From Myxacorys californica WJT36-NPBG1 (GTDB taxonomy: Bacteria; Cyanobacteriota; Cyanobacteriia; Leptolyngbyales; Leptolyngbyaceae): DNA of 64,000 nt. Numbering within the stretch: position 1 is the first letter of the stretch; every line of letters begins with the position of its first letter. Where the stretch lies: NCBI GenBank assembly GCA_019359315.1, contig JAHHHO010000011.1:1-64000 (forward strand), written 5' to 3'. The translations under genes were made by a program, and so were the position numbers. The notes beneath the pieces were generated by a model. It had not been told where the DNA came from. It made no database searches and saw only the letters and a list, made by a program, of their open reading frames with translations. Positions 47,701-55,154 of the stretch are shown in pieces.

Positions 47701-49166
47701 ATTTCTTGACGATCGACTCGCGCTGCCATTTCATCAAATCCGTCAAAAATCAGCAGCAGTTTGCCCATGCGATTGAGTTGTTCAAACGCAGAATAAGTCA
47801 GCGATCTCACCTCATGCTTCCGGAAGAAGAACTCTGAGAACAGCGACTCTACGCTCACCGCCTTAGCATAATCTCGTAATGGAATTACCAACGGTAATCG
47901 AGGGCGCTCGACTCCACGCTGTTGAGCTTCTCGATACCGTTTGAGAGCTTGACTCGCATAGTGAAATGCAAACCAGGTTTTGCCTGTGCCAAACTCTCCT
48001 AACACCGAAATATGTTCTTTTGCTGGGTCATCTAGCCATAAATCAATATAGCCATCAATCCAACCATCACGATCGTCATAGCGACTCACGCCGATGCGCT
48101 GCTTCGTGTCGGGATCAACCTCTTCTTTGATGCAAGCCAGTGGAATGTACTTTTGCTCAATGCCCCGTCGCTGAATTTCTGATTCTAGCCAGTCTAGATA
48201 GCCACCAAAGTCTGCATCTTGATCAAGCAGTTCATCGAATGTGTAACAACCCAGGTCGTGATTCTCTTCTTTCTCAACTTCCTCCCGTGCTGCTCGACTA
48301 ATGCGCCGTGTTGTTACCAACCAGCCTTCATCGGCTCGTTGTGCTTCAACCGATTGTCGCACTGCCCTGATATCTCCTAATCCTGCTTCACCATCAATGC
48401 CGCGCACCAAGATGCGATCGTACCGCCCGCGCCGCACCGGAATATCGATAATCCATTCAAAATAATCGTCTTGCCATTCCTCATGCAACTCAAATCGGTA
48501 TCCCAAGGTTTCAAACCAGCCTTTCATCTGCTGGGCAAGCGCGAAGGCTCGGCACTGGCTTTCCTGAAACTGTCTTGCTTGAATCGATGCAGGAGTTTTC
48601 ATGGTTCCAGTTCCAGGCAACGCCGGATAGTTCTGAGCCGCTAATCGCGCCATCTCCGTCCGCAGGGCTTCGAGTGTCGGCAGCCGATGCAATCGCTCCT
48701 GGATACTGCCAATTTGTCGGTGCAAGGACTCAAGCTTGTGATTTGCTAAGACTTCAGCCGGAGTGCGGGTGCGTTTGGCAACTTCGATAAATACTGCCGC
48801 AAACTGGTAAAACTCCTGTCTCGCGTCAATCCCTAGCTCTCGAATTTGATCGCCTAACGTGTTTCCAGAGAGAAACGTCTCGCCTTCTTTGAGCAACAGA
48901 CTTGGGTTATTCTGATCCAGTGCTTTGCGAAAAATGGCTTGAATTTCAGCGTGTCGGAACATCTCCAAGACTACCCTTGGCTTGCCGAGACCATATTCCA
49001 CCAGCGTGTATTGGTAAACGGCTGTAAAATCAGCGGGCGGATGATCTGGCTCGAGGTTCAGTTGCTTCAACAGCTTAATCACAAGCTCACTGCGCTGGAG
49101 CTTATCTTGTACGACTGGAGTTGCGAACCCGACAATCATGTCAATCAACTTAGCCAACTCAAACAC
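44688..49166 (-). CDS. STAND NTPase: REase-like, NACHT, pentapeptide, WD40
   Basis: 1492 aa. Helical N-terminus (1-190); a restriction-endonuclease-like domain about 205-330 (FEWIIDIPVRRGRYDRILVR; catalytic residues not certain); NACHT ATPase with Walker A GEFGTGKT (390-397) and Walker B LLIFDGFDEM (471-480); a short pentapeptide stretch (NFSKSSLRHTNFTDATL); then 14 WD40 repeats, enough for two seven-bladed propellers. This build matches anti-phage STAND sensors, in which the C-terminal repeats detect and the N-terminal nuclease acts. GTG start with AGGAG. It is probable defence cargo; a signalling role as in other cyanobacterial WD40-NACHT proteins is possible. Confidence 0.85.
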   Translation of the reverse strand: MFELAKLIDMIVGFATPVVQDKLQRSELVIKLLKQLNLEPDHPPADFTAVYQYTLVEYGLGKPRVVLEMFRHAEIQAIFRKALDQNNPSLLLKEGETFLSGNTLGDQIRELGIDARQEFYQFAAVFIEVAKRTRTPAEVLANHKLESLHRQIGSIQERLHRLPTLEALRTEMARLAAQNYPALPGTGTMKTPASIQARQFQESQCRAFALAQQMKGWFETLGYRFELHEEWQDDYFEWIIDIPVRRGRYDRILVRGIDGEAGLGDIRAVRQSVEAQRADEGWLVTTRRISRAAREEVEKEENHDLGCYTFDELLDQDADFGGYLDWLESEIQRRGIEQKYIPLACIKEEVDPDTKQRIGVSRYDDRDGWIDGYIDLWLDDPAKEHISVLGEFGTGKTWFAFHYASQALKRYREAQQRGVERPRLPLVIPLRDYAKAVSVESLFSEFFFRKHEVRSLTYSAFEQLNRMGKLLLIFDGFDEMAARVDRQEMINNFWELAKIVVPGAKVILTCRTEHFPEAREGRALLNAQLQASVSNLTGEMPQFEVLELEKFDDEQIRQVMSLQAESDTVEQVMNNPQLLDLARRPVMTELIIEALPDIEAGKPVDMSRVYLYAVRRKMERDIKEERTFTSLAEKLYFLCELSWEMLSSDRMSLNYREFPDRIRRLFGSVVQEEKDLDHWHYDMMGQTMLIRNADGDYMPAHRSLLEFFVAYKFAAQLGALAPDFIELAQAQSCLDTGAEPQDYNWSAYFRRELDEKGLSKAIAPLNSFISEKLEELQSSFGKAPLVKAVIDLLVPMLVSTDPLIQILRRTQGRTPEQVRYVGGNSATLAVELNNYALEGHDLNQVIVIGANFSKSSLRHTNFTDATLIESTFTNALSENYSVVWSSDGEVLATGGGDGLVTLWNTESGKRLKTFAGHTNWVRGVAFSTTNDLLVSCSADKTIRLWDIQTGQCLKTLQGHTGQVTSVAFSPDRQVIVSSSADKTLRVWSVETGECLHILEGHTDWVRALTISPSAEFVASACRDRTIRLWNIRSGQCLYTLTEHGGPVNSVKFSPCGSLLISGSDDCTVKIWQVHDGQCLKTLEGHTELVWSVASSSSGKYIASSCSDRLIRIWDANNYQCIKVLRGHTGWISGLAFNPVRDILASGGSDQTIRIWDLNTTECTNILQGYTNNINAVAFHPLESMLASCSSDHTIRLWNAKTGQHLKTLQGHNKWVNSIAFTSNGKHLASGSSDHTIKLWEVQTGELTRTMEGHTQPVRSVAFSPSEETLASGGEDGSIRLWNIHNSECYKLWQGHDDRVLSITFHPTGNFLVSGGSDHLLKLWDKYSGECLCTFERHDEWVRGVAIDPSGNLIASCCSDGTIRLWDIHTGRCLHILQGHTDWIDSVTFSPSGKILASGCTDHTVRLWDVSSGQCLRILRGHLNPALSVAFSIDGQTLATGGRDDAIRFWDVETGECLKIVRDRPYEGMNITGVKGLTEVEQAILKALGAIEY

Positions 49167-49289
49167 AAGCGTTCTCCTACTTTCGCTCCGCTGGACACTT
49201 AATCGTTAATTATCCAAACTCTTCAGAGAAAATGGTAAATTACGTAGATTTGTTTAACTTGGCTGCTGCTCCAGCTAAATCCAGCCTCT

Positions 49290-49568
49290 TCAATCCCTAG
49301 CTTTTCGTTCTCCCTGTCTTGTCCGCATCATAGAACGCGCTAGCTTTATGCAATATGGGTCAGCATCCTTCTGCCAAACTACTCGATGCCCCTTTAATTC
49401 TGCATAGTGTTCTTCCAAGTACTTCTGCCAACCTCGCCGATCGCGAATCTTTCTCAAATCATCCAATAACCACACGTCTGTCGCACATTGTCTCCCTGCT
49501 GCATGGATAATCTCGGGGGTACGATCTCGAACTAGCTTGTTATAAACTTTCTTATTTGATTGCTGCAA
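49290..49568 (-). CDS. Small protein with MazG-like start
   Basis: 92 aa. KVYNKLVRDRTPEIIHAAG closely resembles the beginning of MazG-like house-cleaning NTP pyrophosphatases, but the metal-binding helices expected next are absent and the rest is basic (LARSMMRTRQGERKARD). It may be a truncated relative. It lies upstream of the STAND gene on the same strand. Confidence 0.5.
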   Translation of the reverse strand: MQQSNKKVYNKLVRDRTPEIIHAAGRQCATDVWLLDDLRKIRDRRGWQKYLEEHYAELKGHRVVWQKDADPYCIKLARSMMRTRQGERKARD

Positions 49569-49657
49569 TAGGTATAACTGAAGGTATCAGTTGGGACTAC
49601 CTTAATGTTCAATATCCGTCTGTTCTAAACAGCTTCGTTACTTTTACTGATGATCTT

Positions 49658-49933
49658 CTAAATTAGCTCCTCTGAAACCCACGTTTTCTGAAACTTTTTT
49701 AGCTTCCCCAAAGGGGTAAAACATCTGTGGCATAAGCTCTCACTCCACAAGGATGGGATCTTGAACCGTGCTTTGCACATAGGGCATTCTGACGAAAGCA
49801 TCATTTTATGGCGATCGCCGCCCTGCGTTTCCTTGAACTGCCATCTAATTTGATGACAAGGTACTTCTACATAGCAAGCAGCACACAGGCGAATTGGCTC
49901 AAGTTTCATGACAACACTATCAGAAGGAAGCAT
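49658..49933 (-). CDS. Small zinc-ribbon-like protein
   Basis: 91 aa with three cysteine pairs, CAACYVEVPC, CPMCKARF and CHRCF, enough for two zinc sites. An in-frame Met nine residues in may be the real start. Function unknown; same strand as the STAND gene and the MazG-like gene. Confidence 0.5.
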   Translation of the reverse strand: MLPSDSVVMKLEPIRLCAACYVEVPCHQIRWQFKETQGGDRHKMMLSSECPMCKARFKIPSLWSESLCHRCFTPLGKLKKFQKTWVSEELI

Positions 49934-49969
49934 TTTCCGCAGACATCCTACCGTTCATAGGGAGGGGTT

Positions 49970-50004
49970 GCAGAGAGCCTATTCCGGTTTACGGGACTGT
50001 AAAG
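49970..50004 (+). repeat. Stray copy of the mini-array repeat
   Basis: TTCCGGTTTACGGGACTGTA and the following AAG match the hairpin and tag of the mini-array repeats 5.6 kb away (CCCCGGTTTGCGGGACTG). The stem base changes are partly compensated. It stands alone about 510 bp from the right end and is followed by ATTGCGGATCACTGCTGCTC, which could be a guide. Isolated repeats near an end are known in other CASTs as home-site guides. Confidence 0.6.
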
Positions 50005-50114
50005 ATTGCGGATCACTGCTGCTCTTTGCCGCACAACAGTCGGGCGACCAAGAAAGCGTCAGTGCATAATAGTCGAATTGTCCAGAGACATTTTGGGTTC
50101 GTGAGGTGGATTAT

Positions 50115-50170
50115 GGATGCAGAACTGGGCGACGTGCCTCTGAGATCGTGGCAAAGGTGAAGATTCCAGT
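50115..50170 (+). pseudogene. Decayed tRNA-Leu-like sequence
   Basis: AGAACTGGGCGACGTGCC resembles the D arm of the tRNA-Leu at 7025 (GGAATTGGTAGACGCGCC), and GCAAAGGTGAAGATTCCAGT its variable and T arm (GCAAGAAGTGAAGGTTCAAG), in the same order, with the anticodon region shortened by about seven bases. No acceptor stem forms, so it is not a working tRNA. Confidence 0.4.
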
Positions 50171-50173
50171 TAA

Positions 50174-50201
50174 CAAAAGGGCAAAGAGAATTGCCCTTTT
50201 G
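50174..50201. terminator. Perfect inverted repeat, terminator-like
   Basis: CAAAAGGGCAA and TTGCCCTTTTG form an 11-bp stem with a six-base loop; a T run follows about ten bases later on the plus strand. It may end transcription across the right end. Confidence 0.55.
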
Positions 50202-50362
50202 AATGCTGCTTTTTTGAACACGAAGAAACTAGAGCTAACTGAAGTTTTACGCTTGGACAACCTAGGGTTGCAGTTACATCTTTACCAGCACCATGATCTT
50301 TATAATTCTTAATGGTGAAGAATAAGAATCGACCAATCATAAAGTTTTGTTTACAAAATTTT

Positions 50363-50518
50363 GTTCAGTTTATGCCTCTATCTTTGTACTGTCGTTCAAC
50401 TTATGATTAAAAACTTGGAAGACCTAAGGTTAAGACAGCATGGTGGGATCAGCTTTTTCTCCCATCTTTGCTCAACTTATGGTTCAAACAATGTTCAACT
50501 TATGGTTAAAGTCGTACA
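50363..50518. repeat. Right transposon end with four TnsB-type sites
   Basis: Direct copies at 50363 (GTTCAGTTTATGCCTCTA), 50394 (GTTCAACTTATGATTAAAAA), 50470 (CTCAACTTATGGTTCAAA) and 50493 (GTTCAACTTATGGTTAAAG), the last running into GTCGTACA at 50511-50518. The ACA end is canonical for Tn7-like elements, and multiple sites in one direction are the usual TnsB binding layout. Confidence 0.8.
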
Positions 50519-50553
50519 AGCCTAAGCTGTCCAACCCGGACAACTTAGGCTTG
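50517..50553. repeat. Palindrome across the right boundary
   Basis: CAAGCCTAAG and CTTAGGCTTG pair over ten bases, with a second stem GTCC-GGAC inside. It straddles the element's last bases and the tail of the fossil tnsD, so it could be a terminator of that old gene or a scar of rearrangement. Confidence 0.55.
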
Positions 50554-50760
50554 CAGCTTCCTCGAAGAGTACTCTAAGCCCAGTTCTTGCTGTACAGCGT
50601 ACAGTGCAGCAGTAACCGTTGGATCTCGAAAGTAAGCCTCTTTGCAAAGCGTTGCCCGAGGCGTGTCTACTTTGACGATTTTCTGAACCGAATTTATCGC
50701 TGGTTGTACTGAATACTTAGACAAAGTGAATCTAAGTGATTCAGTTGCCCGTACTACTGG
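50545..50760 (-). pseudogene. Fossil C-terminus of a second TnsD/TniQ
   Basis: A minus-strand frame encodes LCKEAYFRDPTVTAALYAVQ then QELGLEYSS and a stop. This aligns with the end of the resident TnsD (LSKPAYFREPAVVAVLESTR then QELGLKNS). About 71 codons stay open; the rest of the gene is gone. It lies just outside the right end, in the same orientation as the resident tnsD, so it is a remnant of another Tn7-like element. Confidence 0.7.
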
Positions 50761-50788
50761 CTAGGCCAATGCACTCAAACCAAAAGCC

Positions 50789-51454
50789 ATGAAAAAAAAT
50801 AAACGGGTTCTAGTCAATTTCCTTTTTGCTCTGGTTACTTGTGTCGCTATCATCGGTCTCTCATCTCCGTCGTTTAGTTCTCAAATTGCACAATCTCCTG
50901 ATTGGCTCAATCAACAATTGCTATCGAATCTACAGCAAGCAGAATCTGTCATAACTGCTCAGATGACACCAGCTCAAGACATGCCGGCTCAAGACAGGCC
51001 AGCTCAAATGATGCCAGCTCAAATGATGCCGACCCAGACAATGACACGGTATGTGGCAGTCCTCACGAAAGATGCCGTTGTGCCAACCAAACCCTCGAAT
51101 GCTGCTTTTGGGGCAGCCGGAGCGGTGTTAGTCGGCGATCGCTTAGTGATGCGGGGAGATTTCAGTAACCTATCGAGTCCTCTTCGCGACTATGCAACCG
51201 ATCCGGTCAGTCCTGCTAATCCCAACATCACGTCTGCCGTACACATCCACCGAGGCGAATCAACAAAAAATGGTCCGTTTCAATATGCGTTAACCGTCAA
51301 CCCCAATGAAAGTGGCATGGGTGGTAGATTTGCTGGTGAATACACGTTAACCAGTGAGCAACAGCAAGCGCTATCTAACGGTATGCTCTATGTCGATATC
51401 CACACCAAGAAGAATCGTGCTGGAGAACTACGCGGTATCCTTCGTTCCTATTAA
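50789..51454 (+). CDS. Secreted CHRD-domain protein
   Basis: 221 aa. An N-terminal signal peptide (KRVLVNFLFALVTCVAIIGL) and a CHRD domain (AAGAVLVGDRLVMRGDF to HIHRGESTKNGPF and ending RAGELRGILRSY). Between them is a short repeat of Met-Pro-Ala-Gln units (residues about 58-85). CHRD proteins are extracellular and of uncertain function. First chromosomal gene outside the element. Confidence 0.8.
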   Translation: MKKNKRVLVNFLFALVTCVAIIGLSSPSFSSQIAQSPDWLNQQLLSNLQQAESVITAQMTPAQDMPAQDRPAQMMPAQMMPTQTMTRYVAVLTKDAVVPTKPSNAAFGAAGAVLVGDRLVMRGDFSNLSSPLRDYATDPVSPANPNITSAVHIHRGESTKNGPFQYALTVNPNESGMGGRFAGEYTLTSEQQQALSNGMLYVDIHTKKNRAGELRGILRSY

Positions 51455-51617
51455 TTAATGCAGATTAAAGGTGTTCACTGAGCCAACTTAATGAACACCT
51501 CTGCTTGAAGGTGCTGGAGACGATCGTCTATGAGTATCTACCTTTTGCAACAGTTTGGTTGCAACAAAACCAATGATTTGACTGCGATAGGATAGAAGCG
51601 ACCCATCAACTATTGGC

Positions 51618-52481
51618 ATGTCTCGCAGTTTCGTTCCCAGTACTGTTTCTCCTCAAGAGTCGCGATCGGCCTGCTGGTTCGCCTATCTAAACAATCAGCT
51701 ACTGGTAGAGGAATTAGAGACAGAAATCCAGTTGCCTCACGCTCACAGCCTTGCTGAGATTGGATTAGAGCCTATCCGCACGCAGTTTTTAGGCATGTTG
51801 GATGATCAACCTTGCTACTCCGCCGAATTAGCGCCAGAGACAACGGCACCCGTGGGAATGCGCTTTGAAGGACTGCGCGAGGTGTATGGACAGTTAGACG
51901 ATGATCTGTTTGCGATCGCGGGTCGCGCCATTCAAATTATGGAGTGGGATCGCACTCACCAATTCTGTGGGCATTGTGCAACTCCGACTACGCAATCACC
52001 TCACGAGCGATCGAAACGGTGTCCAAACTGCGGTCTCGTTAGCTATCCCCGGTTATCACCTGCGGTGATTGTGCTTATTCATCGCGGTGAAGAAATTTTG
52101 TTAGCACGCGCTCCCCGATTTTCCGCTGAAATGTATAGCGTTTTAGCGGGATTTGTCGAACCTGGAGAATCGTTAGAAGAAACGATCGTGCGAGAAGTGT
52201 ACGAAGAGGCAGGCATTACCGTTCGAGATATCCGCTACTTTGGGTCGCAGCCTTGGCCATTTCCCAATTCCCTCATGATTGGATTTACGGCGGCGTATGC
52301 AGGGGGTGAACTAAGGCTTGATCCCCAAGAGTTAGAAGCGGCGGCGTGGTTTCACAAATCAGCCCTGCCCAAGATTCCACCGAAGCTGAGCATTGCGCGT
52401 AAGCTGATTGATTGGTTTTGCGACGTCGATCCTGCGGAGCTTCCTAAGGTGAATCGCACCGACACTAAGCGCTTCCTCTAA
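51618..52481 (+). CDS. nudC: NADH pyrophosphatase NudC (Nudix)
   Basis: 287 aa. A zinc ribbon FCGHCATP then RCPNCGLVSYPR, and the Nudix box GFVEPGESLEETIVRE continuing VYEEAG. The SQPWPFPNSLMIGF motif marks the NADH/deNAD branch. It cleaves NADH or removes NAD caps from RNA. ATG start; the next gene ilvA follows in 76 bases on the same strand. Confidence 0.92.
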   Translation: MSRSFVPSTVSPQESRSACWFAYLNNQLLVEELETEIQLPHAHSLAEIGLEPIRTQFLGMLDDQPCYSAELAPETTAPVGMRFEGLREVYGQLDDDLFAIAGRAIQIMEWDRTHQFCGHCATPTTQSPHERSKRCPNCGLVSYPRLSPAVIVLIHRGEEILLARAPRFSAEMYSVLAGFVEPGESLEETIVREVYEEAGITVRDIRYFGSQPWPFPNSLMIGFTAAYAGGELRLDPQELEAAAWFHKSALPKIPPKLSIARKLIDWFCDVDPAELPKVNRTDTKRFL

Positions 52482-52557
52482 GAAGCCAAGCGAGTGGAGC
52501 CAAGCGAGTCAGGTAAAATAGGGTCTTCTCCTGGGTTTACTCCACCTTATTGACGCC

Positions 52558-54069
52558 ATGCACTCCGACTATCTCGAACGAATTCTGACTGCCCGTGTGT
52601 ACGATGTCGCTCAAGAAACGGCGTTAGACTATGCACCCAATTTGTCCACGCGGCTTAACAACAAGCTGCTGCTCAAGCGAGAAGATATGCAGTCTGTCTT
52701 TTCGTTTAAGTTGCGGGGTGCCTACAACAAAATGGCGCAGCTTCCATCGGATATTCTGAAGCAAGGCGTAATTGCGGCGTCGGCGGGCAATCATGCTCAA
52801 GGCGTGGCGTTGGGGGCAAAGCGGTTAAAAACCACGGCAATTATTGTCATGCCACTCACCACGCCGCAAGTGAAGATTGATGCGGTGAGAGCCCGTGGCG
52901 GAGAAGTTGTCTTACACGGCGACACGTATGATGATGCATACGCTTATGCTCGTCAGCTAGAAGCAGAAAAAGGACTGACGTTTATTCATCCCTTTGATGA
53001 CCCCGATGTGATTGCCGGACAAGGAACCATTGGCATGGAACTGTTGCGACAGTGCCAACAACCAATCCATGCAATTTTCGTTGCCATTGGTGGAGGCGGA
53101 TTGATTTCTGGAATTGCGGCTTATGTCAAGCGCTTGCGTCCTGAAATCAAAATCATTGGCGTTGAGCCAGTTGATGCAGATGCGATGTATCAATCGTTGC
53201 AAGCAGGACACCGCATTAGATTGCCGCAAGTCGGTTTGTTTGCGGATGGAGTCGCGGTGCGAGAAGTCGGCGTCGAAACGTTCCGCCTCTGCCAGCAGTA
53301 TGTGGATGAAGTGATGCTGATCGACACAGATGGAATTTGTGCTGCCATTAAAGATGTGTTTGAAGACACGCGATCGATATTAGAACCAGCAGGCGCGCTT
53401 GCGATCGCGGCTGCAAAATCCTACGTGGAACGAGAGCAAATTCAGAATCAAACCTTGATCGCCATCGCGTGCGGTGCAAACATGAACTTTGATCGACTCC
53501 GGTTTGTAGCAGAACGCGCTGAACTCGGAGAACGTCGAGAAGCCATTTTTGCTGTCACTATTCCCGAAGAACGAGGCAGCTTACGCAAGTTTTGCGATTG
53601 CATTGGCAGACGTGGTTTAACCGAGTTTAACTATCGCATTGCAGACGAGCGTGATGCGCATATCTTTGTCGGTGTGCAAATTCAAGACCGCGCCGATGCG
53701 ACTCACATTGCCACAACGTTTGAAGCTCATGGATTTAAAACCATTGACTTAACCGATGATGAGTTAGCGAAATTGCATTTAAGACATATGGTAGGTGGGC
53801 GATCGCCGCTGGCTCATAATGAATTGCTGTATCGGTTTGAATTTCCTGAGCGTCCTGGTGCGCTAATTAAATTCCTCAATTGTATGAGTCCTGATTGGAA
53901 TATCAGTTTATTTCACTATCGCAATCACGGCGCAGACTACGGACGAATTGTGATTGGAACTCAAGTTCCGCCTCATGAAATGGAAGAGTGGCAAGCCTTT
54001 CTAGATACGTTAGGATATCGCTATTGGAATGAAAGTCAAAATCCAGCTTATAAATTGTTTCTGAGTTGA
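52558..54069 (+). CDS. ilvA: Threonine ammonia-lyase, biosynthetic
   Basis: 503 aa. PLP lysine in SFKLRGAYNKM, phosphate loop region SAGNHAQGVALGA, and IGGGGLISG, followed by two ACT-like regulatory domains (AIFAVTIPEERGSLRKF and RFEFPERPGALIKFL) that bind isoleucine and valine. First committed step of isoleucine synthesis. The length fits the two-domain allosteric form. Confidence 0.94.
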   Translation: MHSDYLERILTARVYDVAQETALDYAPNLSTRLNNKLLLKREDMQSVFSFKLRGAYNKMAQLPSDILKQGVIAASAGNHAQGVALGAKRLKTTAIIVMPLTTPQVKIDAVRARGGEVVLHGDTYDDAYAYARQLEAEKGLTFIHPFDDPDVIAGQGTIGMELLRQCQQPIHAIFVAIGGGGLISGIAAYVKRLRPEIKIIGVEPVDADAMYQSLQAGHRIRLPQVGLFADGVAVREVGVETFRLCQQYVDEVMLIDTDGICAAIKDVFEDTRSILEPAGALAIAAAKSYVEREQIQNQTLIAIACGANMNFDRLRFVAERAELGERREAIFAVTIPEERGSLRKFCDCIGRRGLTEFNYRIADERDAHIFVGVQIQDRADATHIATTFEAHGFKTIDLTDDELAKLHLRHMVGGRSPLAHNELLYRFEFPERPGALIKFLNCMSPDWNISLFHYRNHGADYGRIVIGTQVPPHEMEEWQAFLDTLGYRYWNESQNPAYKLFLS

Positions 54070-54218
54070 TTGTGGTCTTTTTAACAGATGGGTAGCCATT
54101 AAGTAGCGTCCTAGACAGTTTCGAGGGAGTAACGGCTCCAAAGAAATGTTACGACTAAAGACAGTGTGCTTACTTACCAATTTCTATACACTGATGTCTG
54201 TAAAACCAAGGAATCTAC

Positions 54219-55136
54219 GTGAAGAAAATTCTTATGCGGCTTTCATTTTTAGCTGTTGCTTTGACAGGACTGATGGCGTCGTGTCAGACCACCCAATCTC
54301 AAACTTCTCAGCCTAAGGTAATGCAAGTCACTTCTCCTAGCAATTCCCAGATCAATCAGCTTTATGTTTTTGGGGATAGTCTTTCTGATTCGGGAAATGT
54401 GTTTCGTGTAACCGAGGGCACATATCCACCCACGCCACCCTACTTTCAGGGACGCTACTCGAATGGTCGAGTTTGGGTTGAACAATTGGCGGCTAAGTTG
54501 GGATTGAGCGCTGAGCAGACTAACAATTTTGCTTATGGTGGTGCAACAACAGCAAATGCTCGTGAAAATGGAATACCTGGCGTTTTAGTTCAAATTCAAA
54601 ATTTTGTCAAAACTAACCCCCAGGGTGATCCAAAAGCGCTGTATGTGATTTGGGGCGGTGCGAACGATTATTTAGGAGGTGATGCAACGAATCCGACACG
54701 TGTTGTTGACAACATAACAACAGCAATCGAATCACTATCTAAAACGGGTGCAAAACGATTTTTAGTAGCGAATTTGCCAGATTTAGGAATTCTTCCAGCT
54801 ACACGCAACACGTCTTCCGCAAAATCCTTGAGTAGTTTGTCACAGTCACATAATGCAACGCTGTCGCGATCTCTCGAAGCGCTCAATCAGAAATTAGGCA
54901 ACGGGACTCAAATTTTTGCGTTGGATGTGAGTCGTTTGTATCAAACTGCGATCGCAACTCCCAGCAAATTTGGCCTAAAAAATGTGACGAATTCCTGTCT
55001 CAACAACACAGCCTGCAAACCGAGTGAATTTCTATTTTGGGATGGCATTCATCCGACGACAAAGACTCACCAACTTTTAGCAGAGATGGCCTTTTCAACG
55101 CTGCAAAAGCCTGCTCAAGTGAGTGCTAATCCCTGA
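54219..55136 (+). CDS. GDSL-family (SGNH) hydrolase, lipoprotein-like
   Basis: 305 aa. Signal sequence with lipobox-like LTGLMASC (Cys22), then block I FGDSLSDSGN with the catalytic Ser, IWGGANDYLGG (block III Asn) and DGIHPTTKTH (catalytic Asp and His). A secreted or membrane-anchored esterase or lipase acting outside the cytoplasmic membrane. GTG start. Confidence 0.88.
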   Translation: MKKILMRLSFLAVALTGLMASCQTTQSQTSQPKVMQVTSPSNSQINQLYVFGDSLSDSGNVFRVTEGTYPPTPPYFQGRYSNGRVWVEQLAAKLGLSAEQTNNFAYGGATTANARENGIPGVLVQIQNFVKTNPQGDPKALYVIWGGANDYLGGDATNPTRVVDNITTAIESLSKTGAKRFLVANLPDLGILPATRNTSSAKSLSSLSQSHNATLSRSLEALNQKLGNGTQIFALDVSRLYQTAIATPSKFGLKNVTNSCLNNTACKPSEFLFWDGIHPTTKTHQLLAEMAFSTLQKPAQVSANP

Positions 55137-55154
55137 GCGTAAATCCCTACACGA

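Larger units (their letters stand above)
7136..50518. mobile_element. Tn7-like CRISPR-associated transposon, type I-D gene content
   Basis: About 43 kb bounded by inverted 26-bp termini that match at 23 of 26 positions (ACGACTTTAACCATAAGTTG core). It carries tnsAB, tnsC, tniQ, tnsD near the tRNA-Leu end and a cas10d-csc2-csc1-cas6 operon toward the other end. The right terminus reads TGTACGAC inward, the canonical TGT/ACA form; the left reads GCTACGAC. No 5-bp target duplication is visible (GGCAA left, AGCCT right), and a third terminus lies inside at 44412, so the present boundaries may belong to more than one insertion event. Family assignment from gene content is firm; boundaries are inferred. 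Confidence 0.85.

Noticed and set aside
50106-50312. 68-codon ORF near the right end
   Set aside because: It runs through the tRNA-like relic and the perfect inverted repeat and has no recognisable content.
7136-50518. Type V-K or type I-B CAST
   Set aside because: No cas12k or tracrRNA-like region, and the Cascade genes are Csc1, Csc2 and Cas10d rather than Cas8-type; the TnsC is also longer than the V-K form.
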